Origin: CAYGBW01 sp964348185
GTDB taxonomy: Bacteria > Desulfobacterota > BSN033 > WVXP01
Direction of reading: 5' to 3'
Assembly (NCBI GenBank): GCA_964348185.1
Contig: CAYGBW010000124.1
Location: forward strand, 1 to 12,005
DNA: 12,005 nt
In this document: positions 1 through 6,344 of the stretch, in pieces
How the letters are laid out: every line of letters starts with the position of its first letter
Position numbering within the stretch: position 1 is the first letter of the stretch
Made by a program: the position numbers and the translations under genes
The notes under the pieces: generated by a model
Seen by the model: the letters and a program-made list of their open reading frames with translations, nothing else
What the model was told of the DNA's origin: nothing
The model's database searches: none

Positions 1-177
1 TTCCACGTCTCGACGGTTTCTTCTCACATCCCTTAGGAACCTCCTGAAACGGGAATCTGGGAAAAGCCGGTTCAGGTCCCTCTTCTCCTCTGAGAAGAGC
101 CCGTTCAGATCGATGGGCATCTCATCTGGGACCTGTTCCTCGGGTCTTTTCAGGTCAGGATTCCTCTCCTCATCCAT
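1..177 (-). CDS. N-terminal part of an unrecognised charged protein, cut by the window edge
   Basis: This is a 59-codon open frame that starts at the ATG at 177-175 and runs off the left edge without a stop. An AAGGAG Shine-Dalgarno sequence lies 7 bases before the ATG, and a near-consensus promoter sits just upstream, so the start is well supported. The visible residues are strongly charged, begin MDEERNPDLK, and contain repeated Asp-Leu-Asn/Arg-Leu-Phe phrases (DLNGLFSEE, then DLNRLFPDS) followed by an Arg-rich stretch near residues 43-56. No signal peptide or membrane segment is seen in this part, which suggests a cytoplasmic protein or cytoplasmic N-terminus. I do not recognise the family and propose no function. 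Confidence 0.7.
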   Translation of the reverse strand, partial: MDEERNPDLKRPEEQVPDEMPIDLNGLFSEEKRDLNRLFPDSRFRRFLRDVRRNRRDVE

Positions 178-208
178 CGCTTCTCTCCTTTCCATTCCTC
201 CATCGGTC

Positions 209-237
209 TATATAGGATAACCATTTCGATTTGTCAA
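209..237 (-). promoter_or_regulatory. Sigma-70-type promoter for the gene at the left edge
   Basis: Read on the minus strand, a perfect TTGACA (-35, 232-237) is followed after exactly 17 bases by TATATA (-10, 209-214). The predicted transcript starts near 202 and gives a leader of about 25 bases before the ATG at 177. This is the best promoter match in the window. Confidence 0.7.
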
Positions 238-275
238 CATGCCGGGACCCGGACATGCGCCAGTCCGGAAACCTC

Positions 276-296
276 AGGGGCGATCCCCTAGGTGGA
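276..296. repeat. Hairpin motif, copy 1
   Basis: AGGGG and CCCCT form a 5-bp stem around a four-base loop, followed by AGGTGGA. The 14-base string ATCCCCTAGGTGGA (283-296) recurs exactly at 658-671, where it again forms the right arm of a hairpin. Confidence 0.4.
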
Positions 297-648
297 CGTC
301 TTCAAGAGCACTATGCTGTTCCGGGGGGTTAGAGCCTCTCCACGACCCCAGAAGGGTGGCTCAAACCGATCCTTGAGCAAAGCAAAGGAACCCTGACTTC
401 CTTCGAGGACCGACCGTGAATGAAGTGCAGGGTCTCCATGCCCCTCATGTCAAAATACTCCCACCCTCATCGACGCGTGCACCGTACATCCCTCCTCCAT
501 GAAGACACACCGCCCCCCCCCGCTTAAGCCCCGGGGCACCGGGTTAACTCTGATGTCTATTTTATCAAAAAAACAGGAAGAAAGTTCTAGGACAGGTTCA
601 ACATGACGGGGAAAGGGAGTCCTTATGTTAGGAGACTGGATAGGGAGC

Positions 649-671
649 AGGGGAGTTATCCCCTAGGTGGA
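649..671. repeat. Hairpin motif, copy 2
   Basis: AGGGGA and TCCCCT form a perfect 6-bp stem with a GTTA loop, followed by AGGTGGA. It shares the exact 14-mer ATCCCCTAGGTGGA with the copy 375 bp to the left. Both copies have the same layout, hairpin then AGGTGGA tail. Confidence 0.4.
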
Positions 672-850
672 TTGATGGGAGTTTTTTTCCCATTTCACAA
701 TTCGGGGTAGAGTTATCTGACCTTTCGATCTATCGGGTGTCTGATTTTGGGATCGGCCAAGGCGGAAACCTTTGAGAATCAAGATCCCAAAAGGGACACG
801 CGGGGGTACGTGAGAGAAGACCTTCTCCTTACCGCCTTTGACAGGACGCT

Positions 851-1921
851 TTATGGGCTTTCACCCCCCTCCAGTTTCGAGGCGTATATATCCAGTATTG
901 CCAGGCAGACGGTCACCACCAGAGGACCAGCCACGAGTCCCAAGAACCCAAAAGCCTTCAACCCCCCCAATACCGCAAAGAATAGGATCATGGTATGGAG
1001 TTTTGTCCGCCCACTAATCAGCATCGGTCTTAAGAAGTTGTCTGACAAGCCCACCACGAAGACGCCCCAAATCACCAGGATAATGGCCTTTACAAAATGC
1101 TGCCCATGGACTGCCAAAATGATCGCCGCAGGAATCCAAACAAGGAAGGGTCCAAACACCGGCACAAAGGCCAGGAGCGCCATGACAAATCCCCAAAAGA
1201 CCGGTGAAGGGAGGCCCAGAATCCAAAAAGCAAAGCCTCCAAGCAATCCCTGAATCATTGATACAAGAACACCTCCAAAGATTGTGGCGTGAATCATCTC
1301 CTCGATCCGCCCAAACAAGAGGTCCTTTTCCCGGGGGGTTAAAGGGATGAGGCCCTTGACTCCCTCCACAAGGCGTTCTCCATCGCGAAACAGATAAAAC
1401 ATCGATACAGCCATAAGGAGAAAACTAAAGAGAAACTGAGAAAATCCCAAAACAAACTTTGTAGACTGATTGAGGACAAAGGTGCTAAGACGTCTAAGGT
1501 TCTGCAGGATGAGGTCCTGAATATTGAGCTGGGATAGATTCAGCCATGGATCCAAACGGCCAAGGAGGTCAGCAACCCAAGGAATTTCCCGCCATTTGAG
1601 GAGGAACTGAAAATCTCCCGCCCTCACGCCCCTTTCGAAGAACCTGTATATCTCAACAACCTCTTTGCCAAGAAAGAAGAGGAGTAGAACCCCTGGAAGC
1701 ACAATAATCAGAATGGTAAGAATCGTTGCCACAATAGAGGCCAGGGAGCCTCGGTTTCTCAGCCAGCGGTTCAACCTTTCATAGGCCGGATAGAATACCA
1801 GGGTGAGGATAAAAGCCCACACAATGGAAACCACATAAGGCGAAAAAACGACATAGAAGAAATAGAAAGACACCCCGATGATAGCCAGCATGAGGAGGGC
1901 AAAAAAACTCTCCTTCTTCAT
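851..1921 (-). CDS. AI-2E family transporter (UPF0118/PF01594-type membrane permease)
   Basis: The 356-residue inner-membrane protein is typical in length for the AI-2E/YdiK/PerM family. N-terminal hydrophobic segments cover about residues 8-30 and 32-50, followed by a helix pair near 62-85. An amphipathic, mostly soluble middle (about 88-150) precedes a C-terminal block of hydrophobic helices. Family-typical phrases include a Phe/Pro-rich loop (FVPVFGPFLVWIPAA) and, near the end, DNFLRPMLISGRTKLH followed by a Gly-rich segment. Members export autoinducer-2 in a few cases and act in Na+/H+ antiport in others, so the substrate here cannot be told. The ATG at 1921 has GAGGT four bases upstream. 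The gene stands alone, 229 bp from the protease gene's stop, on the same strand. No linked quorum-sensing gene is present. Confidence 0.9.
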   Translation of the reverse strand: MKKESFFALLMLAIIGVSFYFFYVVFSPYVVSIVWAFILTLVFYPAYERLNRWLRNRGSLASIVATILTILIIVLPGVLLLFFLGKEVVEIYRFFERGVRAGDFQFLLKWREIPWVADLLGRLDPWLNLSQLNIQDLILQNLRRLSTFVLNQSTKFVLGFSQFLFSFLLMAVSMFYLFRDGERLVEGVKGLIPLTPREKDLLFGRIEEMIHATIFGGVLVSMIQGLLGGFAFWILGLPSPVFWGFVMALLAFVPVFGPFLVWIPAAIILAVHGQHFVKAIILVIWGVFVVGLSDNFLRPMLISGRTKLHTMILFFAVLGGLKAFGFLGLVAGPLVVTVCLAILDIYASKLEGGESP

Positions 1922-2037
1922 AATTACCTCGACTTGCTCTCATATGGTCCTTTGATCAGCCGTCTACCCTTGCACAGATATCTGCGGATCTAGAAATCAG
2001 AAGATGGAGGACATGGAATCTGCGATAGAAGAACTGC

Positions 2038-2137
2038 GATGGGGGATGTGAGATAGGATTTGAGATGTGCGATTTGGGATCCCACAGCACACAACTCACC
2101 CCTCAATTCTCCCTCCTCGCATCTCATATCCCAAATC
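2038..2137. repeat. Inverted pair of degenerate heptamer (GATNNNN) arrays
   Basis: From 2038 to 2080 the plus strand reads as 7-base units that begin with GAT (one unit is only 5 bases long). From 2137 back to about 2096 the minus strand reads the same way, with units such as GATTTGG, GATATGA and GATGCGA. The inner units give a perfect 10-bp inverted repeat, GATTTGGGAT at 2071-2080 against 2128-2137, with a 47-base loop. It lies just downstream of the M48 gene's stop codon and could fold in that transcript. No T-tract follows, so a classical terminator is not shown. Confidence 0.6.
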
Positions 2138-2150
2138 AGACAGAGGTCTC

Positions 2151-3551
2151 CTACCGCTTTAGTTGGTGCAACTCCCTTGTAACTTCCTCTCGTGCTTGGG
2201 GATCCTGCCCTGACAATTCAAGGGCCCTTTCGAAATGAAAACGGGCATATTTTTCCTTCCCCCTTTTTTTGAAATAGAATCCGTAATAGAGGTGAGAACG
2301 TCCCACCTCCCCCTTTTCCTTGTATGCTGAACCTAGGTTCCGATCGAGTTCTGGAAGGTCAGGGTTCAACTCTCTGGCCTTCAGATAGCTTTCAATGGCC
2401 AGGTCTAGCCTTTTCTGAGCTTGGTAGCCCTGGGCGAGATATTGCAAGGCCTCTGCATCGTTTTCCGAGAGAAGAAGGGACCGTTCCAGGGCTCTTACCC
2501 CTTCGTTGATTCTTCCAATACGGATAAAAGCAAGGCCCAATTCCTTGAGCATTCGAGAGTCACCTGGGTTCAGCGTATGGACTCTTTTCAGATCCTCGAT
2601 CGATTCCTTCACCCTGCCCATCTCCTTTTCCGCCAGAGCTCTCCCAAACAGGGCATACCCATCATCGGGTCTCAGCTTAAGGAGATTGTCAAAATGGTTC
2701 AGCGACTCAAGAGGCCCCCTTTCGTCGATAAATAGCCTGAGGTGAGTGTGCCTGAGGCCATCCGAAAGTCTCGACAACGGTATCGAATCGGGGGGCCCCC
2801 CGATCAGGGTTTCGAGGTAACTGATTCTTGTCGGAACCCCAGGATGGGTGACCAGATAAGAGGGAAAAGCCCTGCCGAGATGGGTTTTTCTATGGATCTT
2901 TCGGAGGAAAGTGACCATGGCCCACCCGTCATAACCCGCTTTAATCATATAGGCCAGTCCCAGACGATCGGCTTCACTCTCATTTTCCCGCGTGTACTCG
3001 AGCTTTTTCGCTTCGCCCAGAGCCAGAGAGCCAGTCATGATGGCGCCCCCTTCACTCCCCCCAACAAGTATCCCTGCCAATATACCAGCGAGGGTGGCGA
3101 TGCTCATCCGTTGTGACGCTTCAATATTCTGTGCGATGTGACGCCTCACCACATGGGCCAATTCGTGGCCCATGACTCCCACCAGTTCGTCGTCGCTTTC
3201 CACGAGTCCAATGAGGCCACTTGTGAGAAAAATCTTGCCCCCGGGGATGGCAAAGGCATTTGGCTCGGGTTCTCGTAGGATAAAAAAACGAATCGGGAAT
3301 TGACTCGCATCGGCATTGGCAATGAGGTTTCTCCCCAAACCGTTGACATACTCCTGAATAGAGGGTACCTGAATGATTTCCATCCGCCTCTGAATCTCTT
3401 CAAAGACCTTTTCACCGAGATCCCTCTCCTTCTCAACAGAAAAGGGAAATACTTCACCCCAGGTTATTCGGTTCTGTCTCACAGGATCTCCCAGGGAAAG
3501 GCAGAGAAATCCTGTGACAGTGACCAGTAGTATTGATAAACCCGTCTTCAT
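2151..3551 (-). CDS. M48-family metalloprotease with C-terminal TPR repeats (BepA/YfgC-like)
   Basis: The 466-residue zinc metalloprotease is predicted to be periplasmic. I choose the ATG at 3551 because GGAG lies 6 bases before it and it opens directly into a Sec-type signal peptide (MKTGLSILLVTVTGFLCLSL). A TTG further upstream, at 3596, would add 15 residues that do not look like a signal. The zinc site HELAH is at about residues 129-133, with the third ligand in the ESEAD motif near 191. A THPGVPTRI motif near 250 matches the region of the regulatory histidine in E. coli BepA. From about residue 275 onward there are several TPR-like helix pairs. Relatives degrade misassembled outer-membrane proteins and help LptD assembly, which is the likely role here by family. 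The next gene downstream, after the heptamer arrays, is the permease. Confidence 0.92.
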   Translation of the reverse strand: MKTGLSILLVTVTGFLCLSLGDPVRQNRITWGEVFPFSVEKERDLGEKVFEEIQRRMEIIQVPSIQEYVNGLGRNLIANADASQFPIRFFILREPEPNAFAIPGGKIFLTSGLIGLVESDDELVGVMGHELAHVVRRHIAQNIEASQRMSIATLAGILAGILVGGSEGGAIMTGSLALGEAKKLEYTRENESEADRLGLAYMIKAGYDGWAMVTFLRKIHRKTHLGRAFPSYLVTHPGVPTRISYLETLIGGPPDSIPLSRLSDGLRHTHLRLFIDERGPLESLNHFDNLLKLRPDDGYALFGRALAEKEMGRVKESIEDLKRVHTLNPGDSRMLKELGLAFIRIGRINEGVRALERSLLLSENDAEALQYLAQGYQAQKRLDLAIESYLKARELNPDLPELDRNLGSAYKEKGEVGRSHLYYGFYFKKRGKEKYARFHFERALELSGQDPQAREEVTRELHQLKR

Positions 3552-3687
3552 GGTATTCTCCAACCCCTTTGTCCGGGGGTAGAATCCCTTTCCCAAGCAA
3601 ATCGGCCCACGTTCCCCGCGGCTTGACAGAGGAAGGTTACCACAGAATGAGACGATGATAAAGGCCGAGAACTACCCCTGAAGGGGT

Positions 3688-3716
3688 TTGACATTCCAGA
3701 CCGTTTACAATATTCT
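3688..3716 (+). promoter_or_regulatory. Candidate sigma-70 promoter abutting the MITE-like element
   Basis: A perfect TTGACA (3688-3693) is separated by 17 bases from TATTCT (3711-3716, four of six matches to TATAAT). The predicted start site near 3723 falls at the left edge of the inserted repeat. The promoter points to the Cys-rich gene at 3977, so the repeat would form most of a leader of about 250 nt. Confidence 0.45.
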
Positions 3717-3723
3717 CTCACTA

Positions 3724-3946
3724 GTCGTCACTGAAAAATGTCCCTGGAGCGAACATTACGGAGTTTTTGGGGCTACCCGTCTCGGCGAAGAGCCTGTCCT
3801 GAGCTTGCCGAAGGAGAGTTTCCCCGAAGGGGGGAGATACTGCTGTCTGAGGTCGCTAGGCCGAGTTCGGAAGATCGAACGACCGAGCCTTAGAAGGGGT
3901 CAAAGACTCTATACAGAGAGGGTCGGGGGCGTTTTTCAGTGACGAC
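3724..3946. mobile_element. MITE-like element, copy 1 (223 bp, perfect terminal inverted repeats)
   Basis: The element is bounded by perfect 15-bp terminal inverted repeats: GTCGTCACTGAAAAA at 3724-3738 and its reverse complement at 3932-3946. It encodes no transposase, and an 84-codon frame across it has no protein-like features. A second copy starts at 11821, and the first 57 or so bases are identical between copies. The interior is rich in small hairpins, for example CCCCGAAGGGG and a cruciform-like arm pair around 3853-3891. Relative to copy 2 it carries about 23 extra bases at 3789-3811. Length, absence of coding capacity, inverted ends and multiple copies fit a non-autonomous element moved by a transposase elsewhere. 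No clean target-site duplication is seen. TATTCTC occurs on both sides, but six bases away from each end. Confidence 0.8.
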
Positions 3947-3965
3947 CAACTGTATTCTCCACAAA

Positions 3966-3974
3966 GGGGGGGGG
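3966..3974 (+). promoter_or_regulatory. Nine-G tract serving as ribosome-binding region
   Basis: A run of nine G follows AAA and ends two bases before the ATG at 3977. It is the only purine-rich sequence positioned to act as Shine-Dalgarno. Homopolymer runs of this length are prone to slippage, which here would change spacing rather than reading frame. Confidence 0.4.
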
Positions 3975-3976
3975 CC

Positions 3977-4363
3977 ATGACCGAAGTGATCGAGCTGGAA
4001 GAAAAGAAAAAAGAGAAACGGAAGAGAATGGATCAGGAAAAGGCCAAGAAGGCCCTGGCCCTTTTGAAAATCCTTGAATGCGCGTCATGCCACATTAAGT
4101 GCGCGCGGTGCGGCACGCGGTTAGAAGTGAGCCAGGTACAATCCCTGATCTCTGACATCCCCTATCGGTTTTGCGACTGCTGCCGGGAGGAATTCAGTGA
4201 GTTCCAAAAAAGAGTGAAGAGGGGTGGGCGCAACGAGATTTACTGGTACAACGACGAATGGTTCGATATGTGGGAGGCCTGGACGGACTATCAAGACGCT
4301 GTCAAACGTTTCCTGTCCTCCAAGGAGGTCGTGCGGCTTCAATATGAATTGAGAAGAGGCTAA
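3977..4363 (+). CDS. Hypothetical Cys-rich (putative zinc-binding) protein
   Basis: The 128-residue soluble protein is of unknown function. A very basic, Lys/Glu-rich, probably helical N-terminus covers residues 1-30. A cysteine cluster follows, CASCHIKCARC at residues 35-45 (CxxC-x3-CxxC), with a CDCC at 66-69 after an intervening stretch, enough to bind one or two metal ions. The C-terminal half is rich in aromatic residues (IYWYNDEWFDMWEAW at about 88-102). The ATG at 3977 is preceded almost directly by AAA plus nine G, which can act as a Shine-Dalgarno sequence but is unusually long and close. The upstream promoter is separated from the gene by the MITE-like element. It converges on the next gene with only four bases between the stop codons. 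I do not recognise the family beyond the Cys pattern. Confidence 0.75.
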   Translation: MTEVIELEEKKKEKRKRMDQEKAKKALALLKILECASCHIKCARCGTRLEVSQVQSLISDIPYRFCDCCREEFSEFQKRVKRGGRNEIYWYNDEWFDMWEAWTDYQDAVKRFLSSKEVVRLQYELRRG

Positions 4364-4367
4364 ATGC

Positions 4368-4622
4368 TCAACCGATCTCAGTGTACAGCTGCTCGTCTTG
4401 GACCGGTTTGGATCCACGGGTTGTCAGTTCGTCTGATTCCAAGCTGGGTTCCCACTCACTTGCTCGGTCACTGTAGAACTGACCGTTTGGCAACTGAACC
4501 TTACAGAAATAGGACCGATCGTCTTCCAAGTCCCCATCAGGCATCCTCACCACCTTCACGACTATTCCCGAAATGAACTTCAAGCCCCGGTGCCGCACTC
4601 GGTCTCCCTCTGTGAATCGCAT
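4368..4622 (-). CDS. Small hypothetical protein with an SH3/KOW-like barrel pattern
   Basis: The 84-residue protein starts at the ATG at 4622, with GAGGCGGGGG a few bases upstream as a modest ribosome site. The N-terminus (GDRVRHRGLKFISGIVVKVV, about residues 6-25) has the alternating hydrophobic pattern and Gly-Asp opening seen in small SH3-like or KOW-type barrels. A second strand-rich part (YFCKVQLPNGQFYSDRASEWEP) resembles small proteins that end in a Trp-Glu-Pro phrase. That fold is an inference from pattern, not a family match. The C-terminus from about residue 62 is polar. It has no membrane segment and is probably cytoplasmic. The opposite-strand frames overlapping it look like shadows because they lack such patterns. 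Confidence 0.6.
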   Translation of the reverse strand: MRFTEGDRVRHRGLKFISGIVVKVVRMPDGDLEDDRSYFCKVQLPNGQFYSDRASEWEPSLESDELTTRGSKPVQDEQLYTEIG

Positions 4623-4938
4623 AAATGCCCCCGCCTCAGGCGATGAAATTTTTCATTGGGCCGATGCAAAAACTTCATACTTGCCGCAATTCATTCCGAA
4701 TGGATCGCTCATGAATCTTGTAACTCTCTGATTTCCAAGTCTTGTTGAGAGGTCAGCGATTCTTCTCCTGCCACTAGGGGGGAAGTGAAAGCAATTAATA
4801 TGCCATCCCCACGGAAAAACGATGTCTCCTCGTGCAGGCACGGTACCGCAGGTGAGGTGCATTGAAAGAAAGAATCGATGCTGGAGGAGGTGGCTTCGAT
4901 TTCCCTCTGGAGGGGATCGGAGTCGATGGAGCGTTTAC
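4623..4938. other. Gene-free stretch of about 315 bp
   Basis: Short open frames on both strands here have no recognisable protein features and no ribosome sites, and I reject them. I see only a weak hairpin near 4642-4656 and no clear promoter for the gene starting at 4622. It leads into the heptamer-headed repeat. Confidence 0.4.
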
Positions 4939-5116
4939 GATTTCGGATTTTGGGTTTTAGATTTTGGATTCTGGAGTGAAGGAACGTTCGGTCATCCAGG
5001 ACCCAATATTCAGCCTCTAACCTCAAGGGGAGCGCTCCTCAAGTTCGCTGGAGCGTGACGATCCGCAAACGGAGCAAAGCGACACTCCTGTACCTCAGCA
5101 TTCCAAGGGCAGTTAG
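4939..5116. repeat. Heptamer-headed repeat family, copy A
   Basis: The left part (4939-4980) is six degenerate 7-base units: GATTTCG, GATTTTG, GGTTTTA, GATTTTG, GATTCTG, GAGTGAA. The right part contains a block (5001-5074) that recurs at 11718-11792, with about five of six positions identical. Shared landmarks are ACCCAATATT, AAGGGGAGCGC, GACGATCC and CGGAG. Similarity continues more loosely to AGTTAG at 5116. No protein is encoded. Heptamers plus conserved block at two sites in the same order define a dispersed repeat of about 180-190 bp. Confidence 0.7.
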
Positions 5117-5130
5117 CCGCCGATCTCTGT

Positions 5131-5149
5131 CCCCGTCCGGAGAACGGGG
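5131..5149. terminator. GC-rich hairpin, possible weak terminator
   Basis: CCCCGT (5131-5136) pairs with ACGGGG (5144-5149) around a 7-base loop. TTT follows on the plus strand, but there is no extended T-tract. It lies about 50 bases downstream of the zinc-ribbon gene's stop on the minus strand and could act on that transcript. Terminator function is not shown by the sequence. Confidence 0.3.
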
Positions 5150-5195
5150 TTTGCATGTTTGAATTGGTTTAAGCAGGAAGGGAGAACGTGCAGGA

Positions 5196-5450
5196 TCAAA
5201 CCCGGAGTTTCTGATTGCAAATGTTACAGTACTCGACGCCAGGATCGTTAGGAAATCCACAGCTCTGGCATGTTCTCTGACGGGTTTTGCTGTGACTTAA
5301 ACGAGAACCGCACCGGTTGCAATAGATTGAATCCGACGGATTCTGCTGGTTACATTTTGAACATAGAAGGTCCGAGAGCAGCCGATTGCCACATTTCTTA
5401 CAGAAATTGGCCGTCTCGAGATTCACTACACCGCATTTCTTGCACTTCAT
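5196..5450 (-). CDS. Triple zinc-ribbon protein
   Basis: The 84-residue protein is built almost entirely of three zinc ribbons, each a CxxC pair, about ten residues, and a second CxxC pair: CKKC...CKKC (residues 3-20), CSKC...CNRC (about 32-49) and CQSC...CNIC (about 63-80). This layout matches the double zinc-ribbon/zinc_ribbon_2 type. Such modules mediate protein or nucleic-acid contacts, often at the N-terminus of larger proteins. Here nothing else is attached, so the partner is unknown. I choose the ATG at 5450 because GAGGAG lies 5 bases upstream. An in-frame GTG at 5474 would add eight residues without such a site. It is on the same strand as the operon ending at 5586 but about 135 bases away. 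Stand-alone function cannot be assigned. Confidence 0.85.
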   Translation of the reverse strand: MKCKKCGVVNLETANFCKKCGNRLLSDLLCSKCNQQNPSDSIYCNRCGSRLSHSKTRQRTCQSCGFPNDPGVEYCNICNQKLRV

Positions 5451-5585
5451 GGCATCTCCTCTGGTCCTATCCACTCTGGCGAAGGGTATGACCTTACGAA
5501 CAGCTCCCGATTTCTGCTGATTCCACCGACACGAGGGCTCCTCTCATCCAGCCTGCCTTGGGGGGAACCAAAGTCTGGGGCCCCT

Positions 5586-5879
5586 CTATTGAAGGCCCTC
5601 CCTCGCTCTTTGCAGGGCGTTTTCCAGGTCCATTATCTTTCCAAGGGCGTTCTCTTTCTCTCGAATTACCCTCTCCTGCTCCACGGCAAGCGTCTCAACC
5701 CTATCTTTGAGGTCTCCGATTTTCTTCTTCAAGTCCTGAATTTCAGCCTCTCGGTTTTCCAACTTCATGGTTAGAAGTTGAATCGACCTGGAAGACTTCT
5801 CCAGCTGATCGGTCAGACTTTCGATCCTTTCTGATTTTGCCATGCTCTCCTGGCTGAGCCTGTCGATGGTCTCGCCCAT
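5586..5879 (-). CDS. C-terminal half of an amber-interrupted coiled-coil protein
   Basis: The 97-residue frame from the internal ATG at 5879 is pure coiled coil: Leu/Ile/Met recur at heptad-like spacing among Glu/Lys/Arg (for example SERIESLTDQLEKS, EIQDLKKKIGDLKDRV). It lies in the same reading frame as the gene starting at 6266. The 14 codons between the TAG at 5922-5924 and this ATG are open and also coiled-coil-like (KEQESQGVKLELAQ). No Shine-Dalgarno sequence precedes the ATG, so independent translation is doubtful. I read it as the separated C-terminal part of a protein of about 226 residues. Alternatives are readthrough of the TAG or translational re-initiation. Confidence 0.55.
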   Translation of the reverse strand: MGETIDRLSQESMAKSERIESLTDQLEKSSRSIQLLTMKLENREAEIQDLKKKIGDLKDRVETLAVEQERVIREKENALGKIMDLENALQRAREGLQ

Positions 5880-5921
5880 TTGAGCCAGTTCCAGTTTGAC
5901 ACCTTGAGATTCCTGTTCCTT

Positions 5922-6266
5922 CTATAACAGCTTGGCGGTGAGATTCTTCGTGGTCTTATCCTTGGAGAGGGCCTCCTTTCGGAGGCCAGAGATCCCCTTT
6001 TCTTTCCGCGTAACTAGCCGATTGAGGTTCTTGATCTTTTCTTCAAGCCCTTGGATCTCACGTTTCTTTGCCTCCAATTCCTTCTGCTTTTCTTGGAGAT
6101 CACGTTCAGATTCCTGGGTCTGTTTCGCTTTCTCGTCGAGATGGCCCCGGAGGTTAAGTACCTCCCCTTTGAGCTCAGCAATGGGTCCCCGGTACAGTTG
6201 ATATATCATGACCAGGCTGACCAGAAAAAGAATGATGAAAATAATCGTGATATGCACGCTTTTCAT
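5922..6266 (-). CDS. Single-pass membrane coiled-coil protein, truncated by in-frame TAG
   Basis: From the ATG at 6266 (GAGGG 6 bases upstream) the product has a short basic N-terminus, one strong membrane helix (about residues 5-25, ITIIFIILFLVSLVMIY) and a long charged coiled coil to the TAG at 5922-5924. An upstream TTG at 6311 would add 15 residues before the membrane helix and is less likely. The product would be anchored in the inner membrane with its coil outside or inside; the sequence does not decide which. It follows the HypE-like gene by 78 bases on the same strand and is probably co-transcribed. The gene appears broken: the same frame continues as coiled coil after the TAG to 5586. 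No homologue is recognised, and coiled coils give little functional information. Confidence 0.65.
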   Translation of the reverse strand: MKSVHITIIFIILFLVSLVMIYQLYRGPIAELKGEVLNLRGHLDEKAKQTQESERDLQEKQKELEAKKREIQGLEEKIKNLNRLVTRKEKGISGLRKEALSKDKTTKNLTAKLL

Positions 6267-6344
6267 GCGAAACCCTCGGATTTCACGGCCCTCAGCCCCT
6301 TTTTCTATCAAACGTCCCTAGGTTACTAGAAATCTCCGAGTATT

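Larger units (their letters stand above)
178..850. other. Gene-free stretch of about 670 bp
   Basis: No open frame of useful length lies between the left-edge gene and the permease stop codon. A plus-strand frame starting near 747 extends into the permease gene and is its antisense shadow. The stretch holds the left gene's promoter, two copies of a small hairpin motif (annotated separately), a run of nine C at 513-521, and a T-loop hairpin near 676-692 (ATGGGA paired with TCCCAT). I see no convincing terminator for the permease gene and no RNA gene. Confidence 0.5.

Noticed and set aside
747..1253. Plus-strand open frame of 168 codons at the permease 3' end
   Set aside because: It lies mostly antisense to the AI-2E family gene and is Lys/Pro/Thr-rich with no fold-like pattern or ribosome site.
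3688..3942. 84-codon frame across the MITE-like element
   Set aside because: It coincides with the repeat, whose structure is explained by inverted ends and hairpins. Copy 2 lacks 23 bases in the interior, which breaks the frame.
4653..5260. Several 60-100 codon frames around the heptamer-headed repeat
   Set aside because: They have no ribosome sites, no protein-like composition, and overlap repetitive DNA.
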